A model generated the notes under the pieces. The model saw nothing but the letters and a program-made list of their open reading frames with translations. It did no database searches and had not been told where the DNA came from. DNA of 64,000 bases from Croceimicrobium sp965228705. Its GTDB lineage: Bacteria > Bacteroidota > Bacteroidia > Flavobacteriales > Schleiferiaceae. Shown here in pieces: positions 55,117 through 63,646 of this stretch. The translations under genes were made by a program, and so were the position numbers. The stretch covers positions 2,294,001 through 2,358,000 of the forward strand of contig NZ_OZ245832.1 in assembly GCF_965228705.1 (NCBI RefSeq). Direction: 5' to 3'. How positions within the stretch are numbered: position 1 is the stretch's first letter; each line of letters starts with the position of its first letter.

Positions 55117-55997
55117 GCACTGGTGATCGTCAAAACATGGCTACTTATCTAAAGGAAACCTACATGATAAGTATTACCAGGGCTTGTAAGGTGATTCGTT
55201 TGCCTAAGTCCATGTTTTATTACCAATCAGTTAAAGATGATACGGAAGTAATTAATAAGCTGCTTGAGATGGTGGTGCTACGCCCCCGTGAGGGTCAGGA
55301 TAAGGTTTATCAGCGCTTACGCTTAGAGGGCTATAGTTGGAATAAAAAGCGTGTTCGTAGGATCTACCTAAAGTTGGGGTTAAACCTTCGTAGAAAGACC
55401 AAGAAGCGTATTCCTGCCCGTGTGAAAGAACCCCTAGTTCAGATGGTGCGACCTAACCAAACCTGGTCTATGGACTTCATGAGTGACGCCTTGGAAAATG
55501 GAAGAAGGTTCCGTGTACTTAATGTAATCGATGACTTTAATCGCAAAGCCGTTACTGTAGAAGCCGAGTTTACCTTTCCTTCTTTTGGGGTAATCCAATG
55601 TTTAAAGAGAGCCTTTGAAGAACAAGGAAAGCCGAGTAAGATCCGTGTAGATAATGGCCCTGAGTTCACCTCCTTAGAGTTTAGTGAATGGTGCAGAGTA
55701 CAAGAAATAGAGCTTCATTACATCCAGCCGGGAAAACCCATGCAAAATGGCTATATCGAACGATTTAACCGCACCTTTAGGCAAGATGTATTGGATGCAC
55801 ATCTATTCTCTGGAATTGATCAGGTGAGACATATTGCCGAACAATGGATGGACGATTATAACTACACCAGACCGCATGAAGCACTTGGGGGAATTACGCC
55901 CCACCAGGCAGAAGCGAAATTTTCATCCAAGCAAGCTTGCTTGGATGAAAAAACAAGCTACTCCAAACAAAACAAAGTACATTTAAACTCAGTCTGA
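55110..55997 (+). CDS. IS3-family transposase OrfB (DDE integrase core)
   Basis: The 295-residue frame overlaps OrfA by 7 bp in the -1 frame. It has an HTH_21-type region and the catalytic triad Asp122 (SMDFM), Asp181 (VDNGPEF) and Glu217 (GYIERFN), with the 35-residue D-E spacing of the DDE integrase core. The functional product is probably an OrfAB fusion made by frameshifting rather than initiation at the GTG at 55110. No truncation is visible. Confidence 0.93.
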   Translation: MVGTGDRQNMATYLKETYMISITRACKVIRLPKSMFYYQSVKDDTEVINKLLEMVVLRPREGQDKVYQRLRLEGYSWNKKRVRRIYLKLGLNLRRKTKKRIPARVKEPLVQMVRPNQTWSMDFMSDALENGRRFRVLNVIDDFNRKAVTVEAEFTFPSFGVIQCLKRAFEEQGKPSKIRVDNGPEFTSLEFSEWCRVQEIELHYIQPGKPMQNGYIERFNRTFRQDVLDAHLFSGIDQVRHIAEQWMDDYNYTRPHEALGGITPHQAEAKFSSKQACLDEKTSYSKQNKVHLNSV

Positions 55998-55999
55998 AA

Positions 56000-56524
56000 T
56001 TAGGGGAGGTTACACACCTTTTTTAAGTCAATAAAAAAATCAAGCCCAAATATGTGAAAATCTTTGTCCTTAATCAATTCACCATAAATCACCACACTAT
56101 TATCTCCTCCAGTCTCTGAACCTAATTCAATCGACCTGAGTCCCTCAAACAAGAAATCCACATAAGTAAGGTTTCCAAAATTTTGATACATAAAAACTTC
56201 CGGAGAATACAAACCACAGACTACTATTTCACCACATTCAGCAAGTACACAGGACTCAAAAAAAGTAAAATTATCCAAGTTATAGGTCTTTATGAATGCA
56301 ATCTCAACAGACGAAAAGACTGAATATAATTTTTCTCCAATTGCCTTTTTTATTTCAACATCAAAATAAGGCCTCAACAAAGCCAATTCCAGTGGCTGCA
56401 TGTAATATAATTCTGAACCCATTGAAAAAACATCAGAGTCACAGATTCCTAAAACCTTAGATTCCTCATAGTTATTAAAGGAGAGAAAGACCAAAGCAAA
56501 AACAACTAAAACACTCTTCTTCAT
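56000..56524 (-). CDS. exported protein, 3' end altered by IS insertion
   Basis: The 174-residue protein starts with MKKSVLVVFALVFLSFNNYEE, closely similar to the leader of the 57654-58271 lipoprotein, but the lipobox Cys is Phe here. The mature part is unrecognised. Its last four codons (CNLP) and TAA come from the right end of the IS. Without the insertion the target codon GTG would be followed directly by TGA, so the native protein ended in LKKV. Confidence 0.65.
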   Translation of the reverse strand: MKKSVLVVFALVFLSFNNYEESKVLGICDSDVFSMGSELYYMQPLELALLRPYFDVEIKKAIGEKLYSVFSSVEIAFIKTYNLDNFTFFESCVLAECGEIVVCGLYSPEVFMYQNFGNLTYVDFLFEGLRSIELGSETGGDNSVVIYGELIKDKDFHIFGLDFFIDLKKVCNLP

Positions 56525-56637
56525 TATATACTTTTTAATTTGTTAGATCTCTGTTTGGCCATTGAGACTAATAGATTGGCAGCCATAAATCGCTATTGGC
56601 AAGGTAAAGGCTTTGGATCAAGTAGAGTTATTGGCAA

Positions 56638-57024
56638 CTATTCATTAATCCCTCCTTCATCAAATACTTGCTGTTTAATAATTTGCTCTTTATTTAATCC
56701 CTTAAAACTTTGAATTAAGTCTATTGCCTCAGTTAAGTGCTCTTTCATCTCCACAATTGTTGTCGAATACTTTTTGTAGAAAACACCTCCATCCGTTATT
56801 GGCCCTTCTATTACTTCGGTTTTAAAATACGAATCCTCAGTAACCTGAACGGTAGGATGCCATCCTACATCCACAGAAAACTCAAACAGATTATTTATGA
56901 AATAATCTATACAGAGAATATCCTCTGTTAAGAACCTCCATTGCTCAAGCAGAGGAAGTTCTTCTTTAAGATGAACTTGTTTCAATGGCTTTCCATCGTA
57001 AATTTCAATATCAAAAAAAATCAT
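56638..57024 (-). CDS. small acidic cytosolic protein of unknown function
   Basis: The 128-residue protein begins MIFFDIEIYDGKPLKQVHLK and has no signal peptide. It has acidic, beta-rich and aromatic character and ends in a helical region (LTEAIDLIQSFKGLNKEQI). A GTG extension to 57057 is possible but adds a poor segment. Size and charge resemble immunity proteins, but no motif is seen. Confidence 0.55.
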   Translation of the reverse strand: MIFFDIEIYDGKPLKQVHLKEELPLLEQWRFLTEDILCIDYFINNLFEFSVDVGWHPTVQVTEDSYFKTEVIEGPITDGGVFYKKYSTTIVEMKEHLTEAIDLIQSFKGLNKEQIIKQQVFDEGGINE

Positions 57025-57653
57025 TGTAATGCTTTTAAGGTAAATAAGAGCTATCACCCTCCATAAATCCGTGAAGGCAAGGCTATATTATTAATAGCTA
57101 AAAAATCAATAAATCAAACCTTAACAAGCGGCTAACCCCTAATTCAGTCATGAATACTCTACTTTTTAAGTAATTTTTTTTTAGCAGAAACCTTCTACGA
57201 ATAATTAATATAAATATCTCTAACCACAATACCGTAACATTAACCGATACGACTAAATACAATTATCTTGATTCTGCTTGGTAATAAATGAGCGACCTCA
57301 GATACACCAGAACAAAAAACAGCAATGCAGATACATCAACACTCACATTTAGTGACTTAAAATATTGACCAACTAGCACCATCAAAATACATTAAATCTT
57401 TATAAATGACTCCATACAAATAGCCAATAAAGATTCAACAGAATTAAAAATATCTTTTTCATGTTTTAACTGCTTTTGATTTGCCGGTGCCAGGATAGCA
57501 TCTTCTGGAATATCGCTCATTCTGACTATCACTACAAGTTAAGCCCACTATTGGCTCCAAAAGGCAACACCTGGGCTACTGACAGATGATGCCTCCTCCT
57601 TTTCGAATCTATTAAATACTGACACCTCAGTTGGAAGTGAACACTTCCTCCAC
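57025..57653. other. AT-rich intergenic stretch with one possible 42-residue frame
   Basis: About 630 bp carry no long frame and no terminator-like T-run hairpin. The minus-strand frame 57520-57392 encodes 42 residues beginning MSDIPEDAILAPANQKQLKH and might be a fragment of a lost gene. A short inverted repeat GGAAGTG/CACTTCC lies near 57632-57647. Otherwise I see nothing in it. Confidence 0.3.
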
Positions 57654-58271
57654 TTAAGACCTTCCATTAGAAAAGGATTTCAGTATGGTATTATACACAT
57701 TTTCATGTTTCAACTTCTTGCAGTCATCGCACATTACTTCATATTTCACTTCAACAATAAAATCTTTGTAATCAAAACATGTATAATATATTAAATGATT
57801 AAGCTTTGCAGTAGTTGTTGAAGTTGGTATAAATTCTGCAACAATCCTTTTAGCCGGCAAACCCATGACTTCCGTCTCGCTATTTTCAAAAGCATAATCT
57901 TCAGAGCTTGCAATACGATTAGCATTATGATCTATTTGATCACGCAATACATTTTTATTTACCCTCACCAATAATGTATATAATCCTAGCCCCTTATATA
58001 TCTCTGAATCAGATTGTGGAAGAATGGGTGAATCTAGCAAATGACTAATAAATCCCCTACTTATTTCAGAAACCGGAACAGGCCCATCTCCACAAAAATA
58101 AGTAGGCTTTTTTAAGCTATCTTTTATTTCTATAAACAAGGAGTCAGGCACCTTAAACCATAGATCCACACAGGGTGCTGAAGGGAAATTCAGATAATCT
58201 AGCTTCGAATCCTTATCGTTATTGCAAGAGATAACTACAAAAGCAAAAACAACTAAAACACTCTTCTTCAT
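57654..58271 (-). CDS. lipoprotein of unknown function
   Basis: The 205-residue protein has a lipoprotein leader (MKKSVLVVFAFVVISCNN, lipobox VISC, Cys16) and a mature domain with Cys residues in CVDLWF, YFCGDG and MCDDCKKL. The leader and upstream DNA match the 56000-56524 gene. The domain itself is unknown; a PsbP/DUF-type beta sandwich is possible but unproven. Confidence 0.65.
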   Translation of the reverse strand: MKKSVLVVFAFVVISCNNDKDSKLDYLNFPSAPCVDLWFKVPDSLFIEIKDSLKKPTYFCGDGPVPVSEISRGFISHLLDSPILPQSDSEIYKGLGLYTLLVRVNKNVLRDQIDHNANRIASSEDYAFENSETEVMGLPAKRIVAEFIPTSTTTAKLNHLIYYTCFDYKDFIVEVKYEVMCDDCKKLKHENVYNTILKSFSNGRS

Positions 58272-58522
58272 CGACTATTTTTTGATTTGTTAGATCTCTG
58301 GTAAACCCTTGGCACTAATAGATCGGCACCAATTAATTCGCCGATCATAAAGCATAGCTACCGATCTCTATAGGAAGAGTTCTTAAAGAAATGTTTGACG
58401 CTAAGTGCAGCTCCTTATGTCACACATTTATAAATACCCCCTTTTGATATCCCGTTTTACAAATTTCAAAAATTCACTTACACAATTAAAGTTTTAGACT
58501 CCGATCACCAGCCCACAAGAGT

Positions 58523-59041
58523 CTACTCAATAGACATAGGCCCCATTACTATCACCGGAAAATTATCTCTAAACTCATAGCTATGACTTATCAGGCTCCC
58601 CGTGCTGAAGGTATTAGTCACAGCCATAACAAAAGCACCTTTCACCTTAGACTCTTGCCAGCCTTTAATCCTAGCTAATGGCTCAAAAGACACTGCTGAA
58701 TCCGCATTAATCGCCTGATTAACCGACAAATTAGCCTCACCATTCTTTAGAATCATATTGAAAGAATAAGCATCATAAAAAAGGGCAACTTTTTGAGTCT
58801 TCAGCAATGACTCAAAATCACTTGGATTACTTAATCGGCTTTTACTAAATAAGGCGATGTATTTGTACTTTTCATTATTAGTGTAGCAGTAGCCATCAAG
58901 CTCCAGTGTATCTACAGGGTAGGCAATCCGATTAAGATCCAGTATTTGCTCTTCGCTATCAAGCTCAGAAATCATTCTACATGAATAAGTCAAGAATAAT
59001 TGAAATAGCAGCACTACTATTATGACTAAAGCCTTCCTCAT
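58523..59041 (-). CDS. putative lipoprotein of unknown function
   Basis: Starting at the ATG at 59041, the 172-residue product has a lipoprotein-type leader (VVLLFQLFLTYSCRM). A GTG-like or upstream extension to 59113 is possible but would place 24 basic residues before the leader and overlap the next gene. The mature region is unrecognised. Confidence 0.6.
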   Translation of the reverse strand: MRKALVIIVVLLFQLFLTYSCRMISELDSEEQILDLNRIAYPVDTLELDGYCYTNNEKYKYIALFSKSRLSNPSDFESLLKTQKVALFYDAYSFNMILKNGEANLSVNQAINADSAVSFEPLARIKGWQESKVKGAFVMAVTNTFSTGSLISHSYEFRDNFPVIVMGPMSIE

Positions 59042-59081
59042 AAATAAACTAAGCTTTCTCTGAACCTGTAAACTCCCTTTT

Positions 59082-59483
59082 TTAAAGACTCTCTCTAAAC
59101 CTATATCTAACAAGAGTATCTCTAAAATTGGCTGGAGTCCATTTTAGAGCCTGAAAAGACTTGGATATACTTTCCTCAATATCCTTTTCACAATCTTGAC
59201 TTATAAACTCTATTTCTTCAACGCTGCCAGAAGTATCAATTGTAACCCAAAAAGAAATCAAATCCTGACTTACCGAATTTCTAATAGAACTAAGTGAGTC
59301 TAAAACTTTGAAATAATGGTTTTCACTCATGATTTTTGCTCCTTCTCCTTTTATACTCTTTGCATTTAATAAAGCCCCATAAACTTCATCAAAATACCTT
59401 AATCTCTCAATAAGTGGTTTTTGCACCTGCTCTCTTACTTCCGAAACTATGACTCCTATCAGATCTGTACCACCCCCTTCCAT
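59082..59483 (-). CDS. TonB C-terminal-like domain protein, no signal peptide
   Basis: The 133-residue protein ends in a TonB_C-like segment: FWVTIDTSGSVEEIEFISQD then QALKWTPANFRDTLVRYRFR, matching the pattern of energy-transducer TonB domains (kWxPA). The N-terminal half lacks a membrane anchor, so the gene may have lost its 5' part or may be a stand-alone domain. It overlaps no neighbour once the next gene is started at 59041. Confidence 0.6.
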   Translation of the reverse strand: MEGGGTDLIGVIVSEVREQVQKPLIERLRYFDEVYGALLNAKSIKGEGAKIMSENHYFKVLDSLSSIRNSVSQDLISFWVTIDTSGSVEEIEFISQDCEKDIEESISKSFQALKWTPANFRDTLVRYRFRESL

Positions 59484-59606
59484 TCCATTAAACCTATATC
59501 TTTTGCTTTTTCATGTGTCTAGATTAAAAATGACACACTTTATTGAACAAAACCTCATTTGGACCTGTCAAATAAGATTAGATCTAAGTCACGAATCCCT
59601 ATGATA

Positions 59607-60281
59607 TCAAAATACCGAATACTCCCCGTTTCGATACCATACAATCTTATTCGAAGTTGAGTCCTGATAAATCAAGCCAGTCATCGATACACCGCTGTTA
59701 TTGGTAAAACTGTAACCATACATCTTTCCCTCTTCATTCTCGATAACCCTTAAGCCTTGGACCCCCTCAAAATACCACTTTAGAGTAATCCACTTTTTTA
59801 TCTTATTTGGGTCCAATTCCCCATTGAGGATTAAATATGAAACGTCATGCTTAATGAAAGGTCCAGAAATGTAAATAACCGTATTTTTACGATGATCAAA
59901 GCCTATTAGGGCAGGTGGCAATGGTTTTGACTCACCTAAGCCTTTAAACAACCACTCCGGATATATTTTCTCAGTTGAATCACTCTTAGTGTATTTTATA
60001 GCATAACCTAATTCACTAACCCCATATAACTCAATACCATCATCTCGCAAAACCTGTAAAGAATCATCCAAGATTTGAATTTGGCAAGTATGAATGTAAC
60101 CAGGTGGCAAGACCATTTTTGGAACTCTAATTCTCTCATATTGCACAGGTTGACTTATGGTCGTCCCTATGTAACATAAAAAATTATTGATCACTTCATC
60201 TTTAACCCAATTTGGAAAGTTTTGGCCATTTGACTCAGAGCATATTAGAGTGAAAAGTGTAAAAATCAAGTATTTCTTCAT
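59607..60281 (-). CDS. exported protein of unknown function
   Basis: The 224-residue protein has a signal peptide (MKKYLIFTLFTLICSESNGQ) and a beta-rich mature domain with GFDHRKNTVIYISGP. I do not recognise the family. Confidence 0.62.
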   Translation of the reverse strand: MKKYLIFTLFTLICSESNGQNFPNWVKDEVINNFLCYIGTTISQPVQYERIRVPKMVLPPGYIHTCQIQILDDSLQVLRDDGIELYGVSELGYAIKYTKSDSTEKIYPEWLFKGLGESKPLPPALIGFDHRKNTVIYISGPFIKHDVSYLILNGELDPNKIKKWITLKWYFEGVQGLRVIENEEGKMYGYSFTNNSGVSMTGLIYQDSTSNKIVWYRNGEYSVF

Positions 60282-60402
60282 TAACCCCTATCTATTTAAT
60301 CTGACAAATTAGACATTAAATTTCCAACCTGTCTACTGCCATGACAGTGATCATCTAGATCGACTCGCCCCTATGCAGCACTTTAAACTTAAATGAAGTA
60401 TT

Positions 60403-60666
60403 CTAACTTACCGTCCTATTTTTTTTGAGGTGGGAAAAGAACACATCCTTCTCAACTCCATTCGGAAACCCATCTGTTCCTATCAGCTTTAGGACCTTAT
60501 AAAAGATGGGGAAATCGCCACCTTTCAACAGCCGTTCAAAATTTTCGTTTTCACTTCCCGATAAATAAAAGAGCATTAAAAGCCAAGGCTCGCGGAATAA
60601 CAAATAATTGATATTTAGATGACAATGAGCGGGCGAACTATAATTTCCTTTCCAATTATATCCCAT
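60403..60666 (-). CDS. small hypothetical protein downstream of an Rhs remnant
   Basis: The 87-residue frame begins MGYNWKGNYSSPAHCHLN and is rich in Phe and Leu. It overlaps the end of the Rhs-core frame in a different frame. It could be an immunity-like remnant or a fragment; confidence is low because there is no family match. Confidence 0.4.
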   Translation of the reverse strand: MGYNWKGNYSSPAHCHLNINYLLFREPWLLMLFYLSGSENENFERLLKGGDFPIFYKVLKLIGTDGFPNGVEKDVFFSHLKKNRTVS

Positions 60667-60866
60667 AAACTGCCATACACCCCATGAATACCATCATTTG
60701 CATCAATCACCCTGTTTTCACCACAAGAATAAGGAGAGTTATGGGGATAATCGGCTGTTAAGGGATCGATACTAAAAGGCCTTCCTAAAATTGGTTCATA
60801 CCTTCTAAAGGTCCATAACCCAATTGCATCACAGGCCTTAGGCCTAATAAAAATAATGACTTTAAT
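60615..60866 (-). pseudogene. Rhs-repeat-associated core domain remnant
   Basis: The open minus-strand frame between TGA (60867-60869) and TAA (60615-60617) has no ATG near its beginning but contains RRYEPILGRPFSIDPL, then TADYPHNSPY and ENRVIDANDG. This matches the C-terminal Rhs core of Bacteroidota (YDPxLGRFLSVDPLT, YPxxSPY, ENRVIDGIDxDG) with several substitutions. Rhs cores precede polymorphic toxin tips, so this is probably the relic of a toxin gene. Confidence 0.65.
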
Positions 60867-60870
60867 TCAG

Positions 60871-61374
60871 TCAATACGAAACACTTGACTCAGAGGGCCA
60901 ATTCACTAACTTAGGTTTTAAGAATGGCCCTGTAAAAACTGTTTTTTTACCTTCCTCAGTTCTGATTTCAGAAAAGAAGATGTTACTGTCAACCTTCACA
61001 TTTTCTAAACACTCCTCAGAGGTGCTTTCTGAACAGAGGTAAAAAGAGTGGGTAGGAATAAAAAACCATCCAGAGGTAAGCTTCCCAGTAATATGTCCCA
61101 TTCCTAATGTTCTTCCAGAAAGAAACCATAGCGCAATTATAGAACTGACTAAAAGCCAGCTAAGCCAGCTTTTCTTTTTGAAAAACCAAAGTCCAATAAA
61201 GGCAGCTATCAAAAGACCAAAAGAAGTGAGTAGATCAGGACCTAGGATAGTGGTAGTAGAAAGCGTACTACCTCCAGTAAATAAATGTAGTCTTAGCTCA
61301 CTCACTGTCCCTAATAAAGTAAGGGCCAAAAGAATAACCATTATAGTTAATCTAACAAAGCTTCTCTTTTTCAT
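60871..61374 (-). CDS. membrane protein of unknown function
   Basis: The 167-residue protein has three or four hydrophobic helices (about 8-28, 45-65 and 68-87, plus a weaker one) and a C-terminal external part with two Cys residues (YLCSESTSEECLENV). The family is unknown. Its stop is just beyond the Rhs remnant. Confidence 0.6.
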   Translation of the reverse strand: MKKRSFVRLTIMVILLALTLLGTVSELRLHLFTGGSTLSTTTILGPDLLTSFGLLIAAFIGLWFFKKKSWLSWLLVSSIIALWFLSGRTLGMGHITGKLTSGWFFIPTHSFYLCSESTSEECLENVKVDSNIFFSEIRTEEGKKTVFTGPFLKPKLVNWPSESSVSY

Positions 61375-61675
61375 TATTAATTTCTGTTAGGGCTGCCCCA
61401 CTTGGAATGGAAATATCTTTCTGCTCCTCGGATTGAATAAGAACTTGATTCTATTGAACTGGAGTAGCTGAAGTAGATCCATCAAATGAACGGACAATTA
61501 TAGCCCAGCAAAACTAAATTGGCACTAATTGAAGTTATAGAAAACCATTCAGGGCTGGTTGCACTGCGCTCATCAAAACCAGAAGCTCTCCTCGCTTCAT
61601 TTTAACATTAAATTTTTCTTCTCATTTATAGTAGGCATCACAGAATCTTCCAATGTCAATTATAGACCTAATACT
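61375..61675. other. intergenic stretch without recognised content
   Basis: Only very short frames and no convincing hairpin or promoter box were seen. Confidence 0.3.
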
Positions 61676-62097
61676 TCATGGAAGAACCTCAATTCTTGTA
61701 TAAACAAGGCTTTGACCATTAGCAGTAGACAATAGGGAAAATTCATCAGAGTTCCATTCATAAAAGAAATAATAGCTTGTGGTATCATATTCAGTTATTT
61801 CACTAAAAAAAAACTCATTTGAATCTGCTTTATAAAGTCTACCATATTTCTCTATTTCTTTAGAAATTAATATTTTAGAGCTATCTCTAAAGTACAAGCT
61901 ATCCTTTGGGTTTTCATAGGAGTTCACCACTGAATCGCCGCTAATTTCTATTTCAACAAAGGAATCCTCAAGCTTCCATTTTCCCTGAATATCTGCTAAT
62001 ATTTTATCGCATATGGAAATTTCAACAGAAGGACCATCAGAACATGAACTAAAAAAACAAACAATACACTAAGGCTAAAAAAGATTCGTCTCATCAT
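61676..62097 (-). pseudogene. lipoprotein gene with a frameshift in a poly-A/T7 tract
   Basis: From ATG 62097 the leader MMRRIFFSLSVLFVF runs into a T7 tract (A residues 62051-62057 on the plus strand), after which the normal frame is lost. Adding one base restores SSCSDGPSVEI (lipobox SSC) and joins the open frame LADIQGKWKLEDSFVEIEI that runs to the stop at 61676, giving about 140 residues. IQGKWKLEDS resembles a lipocalin-like start. Phase variation, a mutation or a sequencing error could explain the single-base shift. Confidence 0.65.
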
Positions 62098-62279
62098 TAT
62101 TTTACTTGTCTTTCCTCTGAATGGCTAGCATAATAATTAATAGTCTTTGTGATTGTTTCTCCATCTTTCCTGCAAACAGCCTTATCTACACACTGGCACC
62201 TTTTAACCCTTATTCAGCTAATACCTTAACCCACATCAGATTTCCTTGATGCCCTCCCCTTCTTAAAAAAACCTCTACC

Positions 62280-62909
62280 TCAATTAATCACTGTATTATC
62301 CAAAACTTCACAAGTGTAGTGATCCCCATTTAGATCTGAATCAAACTCTATTTTATCACGACTTACCTCAATACCTGAAGGCTGTAAATGATAAAAATAA
62401 ATTCGAACCAATTCATCTAGCTCTCCGCCATGGTTTTTCTCCCAATAGTCAAATTTAAAATAGTACAAGTCTGGAACGAAAAAATAGCCCGAAACCAAGT
62501 CCACCTGCCCATCACATTTAACTCCAATTACCCCTCTTTCAAAACCTTTAAGCCTTAGTGAGCCCGGAATAATCCACCTACCTCCGGTGGCTGTGTCTTT
62601 CTTAGGATAAATCCAGTACTTGTAAAACCTTATGTACTCATCTTCTCCAGTTTGACAAGTCACTTTAATAGAATCAAATGGCCTTGCACTAAATCTGATG
62701 GCACTATATTCCCTATTCAAAAATGGCTGTATATAGTGTCTAAATCTATTTACCCAAGAAAAATTTTTGGGATTCACTTCAAAATATTCAAGGGTAGCCC
62801 TAACTTCAATGGCACCATAAATCTCATCCTCTATACTCTGACTTACCTGACACCAAACATTTCCATTAACGGAAATAATAATCACTGTAATTAGTAGGAA
62901 CTTATTCAT
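62280..62909 (-). CDS. exported protein of unknown function
   Basis: The 209-residue protein has a signal peptide (MNKFLLITVIIISVNGNVWCQ) and a beta-rich mature part with many aromatics (YFFVPDLYYFKFDYW). No family is recognised. It is the last minus-strand gene of the AT-rich island. Confidence 0.62.
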   Translation of the reverse strand: MNKFLLITVIIISVNGNVWCQVSQSIEDEIYGAIEVRATLEYFEVNPKNFSWVNRFRHYIQPFLNREYSAIRFSARPFDSIKVTCQTGEDEYIRFYKYWIYPKKDTATGGRWIIPGSLRLKGFERGVIGVKCDGQVDLVSGYFFVPDLYYFKFDYWEKNHGGELDELVRIYFYHLQPSGIEVSRDKIEFDSDLNGDHYTCEVLDNTVIN

Positions 62910-63035
62910 AAATCAAATCTATTGAATCTAATACAGCACCTCAATAGCACCTAAGTCTTAGTCTCACATTCGGATAAAAGAAGCCCAGCTAAACTCCAAA
63001 TATTCTCTCCGGATAGCCCATTCCCTCCCGAAACT

Positions 63036-63043
63036 TACCTTTG
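63036..63043 (+). promoter_or_regulatory. -7 promoter element just before the 63048 gene
   Basis: TACCTTTG is a full consensus match ending 4 bp before the ATG at 63048, so the transcript would have almost no leader. Confidence 0.5.
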
Positions 63044-63047
63044 CCGC

Positions 63048-63584
63048 ATGCGGCTATTTCAGTCCTTTTTCGGCTATCTCTTTTTAGGGCTTTTGCTTCT
63101 GCAAAGCTTTGGAATCTATCCATCCTTTCGCTATTTGCAGCAGCAGATTCGCCAAGAGGTGAAAAGCCGTATTAAAGCCGGTATTCCTGAAGAGGAGCTA
63201 ATCGCCTTTCGATGGAACAGCATTAAGGAGCAAGCGCAGTGGACCAAAGCCGGGAAAGAATTTCGTTATCGAGGGGAGATGTTCGACATCATTCGTATTG
63301 AGGGCTCAGATTCTGACTTGCTATTTTACTGCTTTGCCGATCTTAAGGAAAAAGGTCTATTTGATGGCTTGAATGACTTGGTTCGGGCTTCCGGTTTCGG
63401 AGACAAGCAACAACCAGGTCCCTTAAAAAGCTGCTTGCAATGGTTCTTCAAGATTTTCCTTTCAGAGCAGCCCACAGATTTTAAATTATCGATTCAGCAG
63501 CAGTCATTCCAAGCTCAGAGCTTTTATCTATCCTTCCTAGGAGAAGCTTTTCTAAAATTGCTAGATCCACCCCCTGAAGCCTAG
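63048..63584 (+). CDS. hypothetical protein with N-terminal helix
   Basis: The 178-residue protein starts with a hydrophobic segment of about 25 residues (LFLGLLLLQSFGIYPSF) followed by soluble sequence (GIPEEELIAFRWNSIKEQAQW). No family is recognised. Its GC-richer codon use resembles the core, so the island ends before it. The downstream gene is a hemin-type binding protein. Confidence 0.65.
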   Translation: MRLFQSFFGYLFLGLLLLQSFGIYPSFRYLQQQIRQEVKSRIKAGIPEEELIAFRWNSIKEQAQWTKAGKEFRYRGEMFDIIRIEGSDSDLLFYCFADLKEKGLFDGLNDLVRASGFGDKQQPGPLKSCLQWFFKIFLSEQPTDFKLSIQQQSFQAQSFYLSFLGEAFLKLLDPPPEA

Positions 63585-63646
63585 ATCTCTATTTCAAAGC
63601 CTCCTTATTCAGGGGCGCTATTTCAGAATCTGATTTGAATTTCGAA

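Larger units (their letters stand above)
54793..56014 (+). mobile_element. IS3-family insertion sequence, complete
   Basis: The 1,222-bp element has ends beginning TG and finishing CA. The left end TGAAGCCCTCCCCTAA and the right end, read inward as TGTAACCTCCCCTAA, form imperfect terminal inverted repeats sharing CCTCCCCTAA, with further similarity inward (TTC-GACTG). It is flanked by a 3-bp direct repeat CAC (54790-54792 and 56015-56017), a normal IS3 target duplication. Two overlapping orfs encode the transposase. Intact ends suggest a recent insertion. Confidence 0.88.

Noticed and set aside
57600..57653. GGAAGTG/CACTTCC repeat as a terminator of the 57654 gene
   Set aside because: The loop is too short and there is no T run on the minus strand.
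62990..63020. Second copy of the tRNA-Ser 3' end as island attachment site
   Set aside because: Only an 8-bp match (TCTCTCCG) is found, which is no better than chance.
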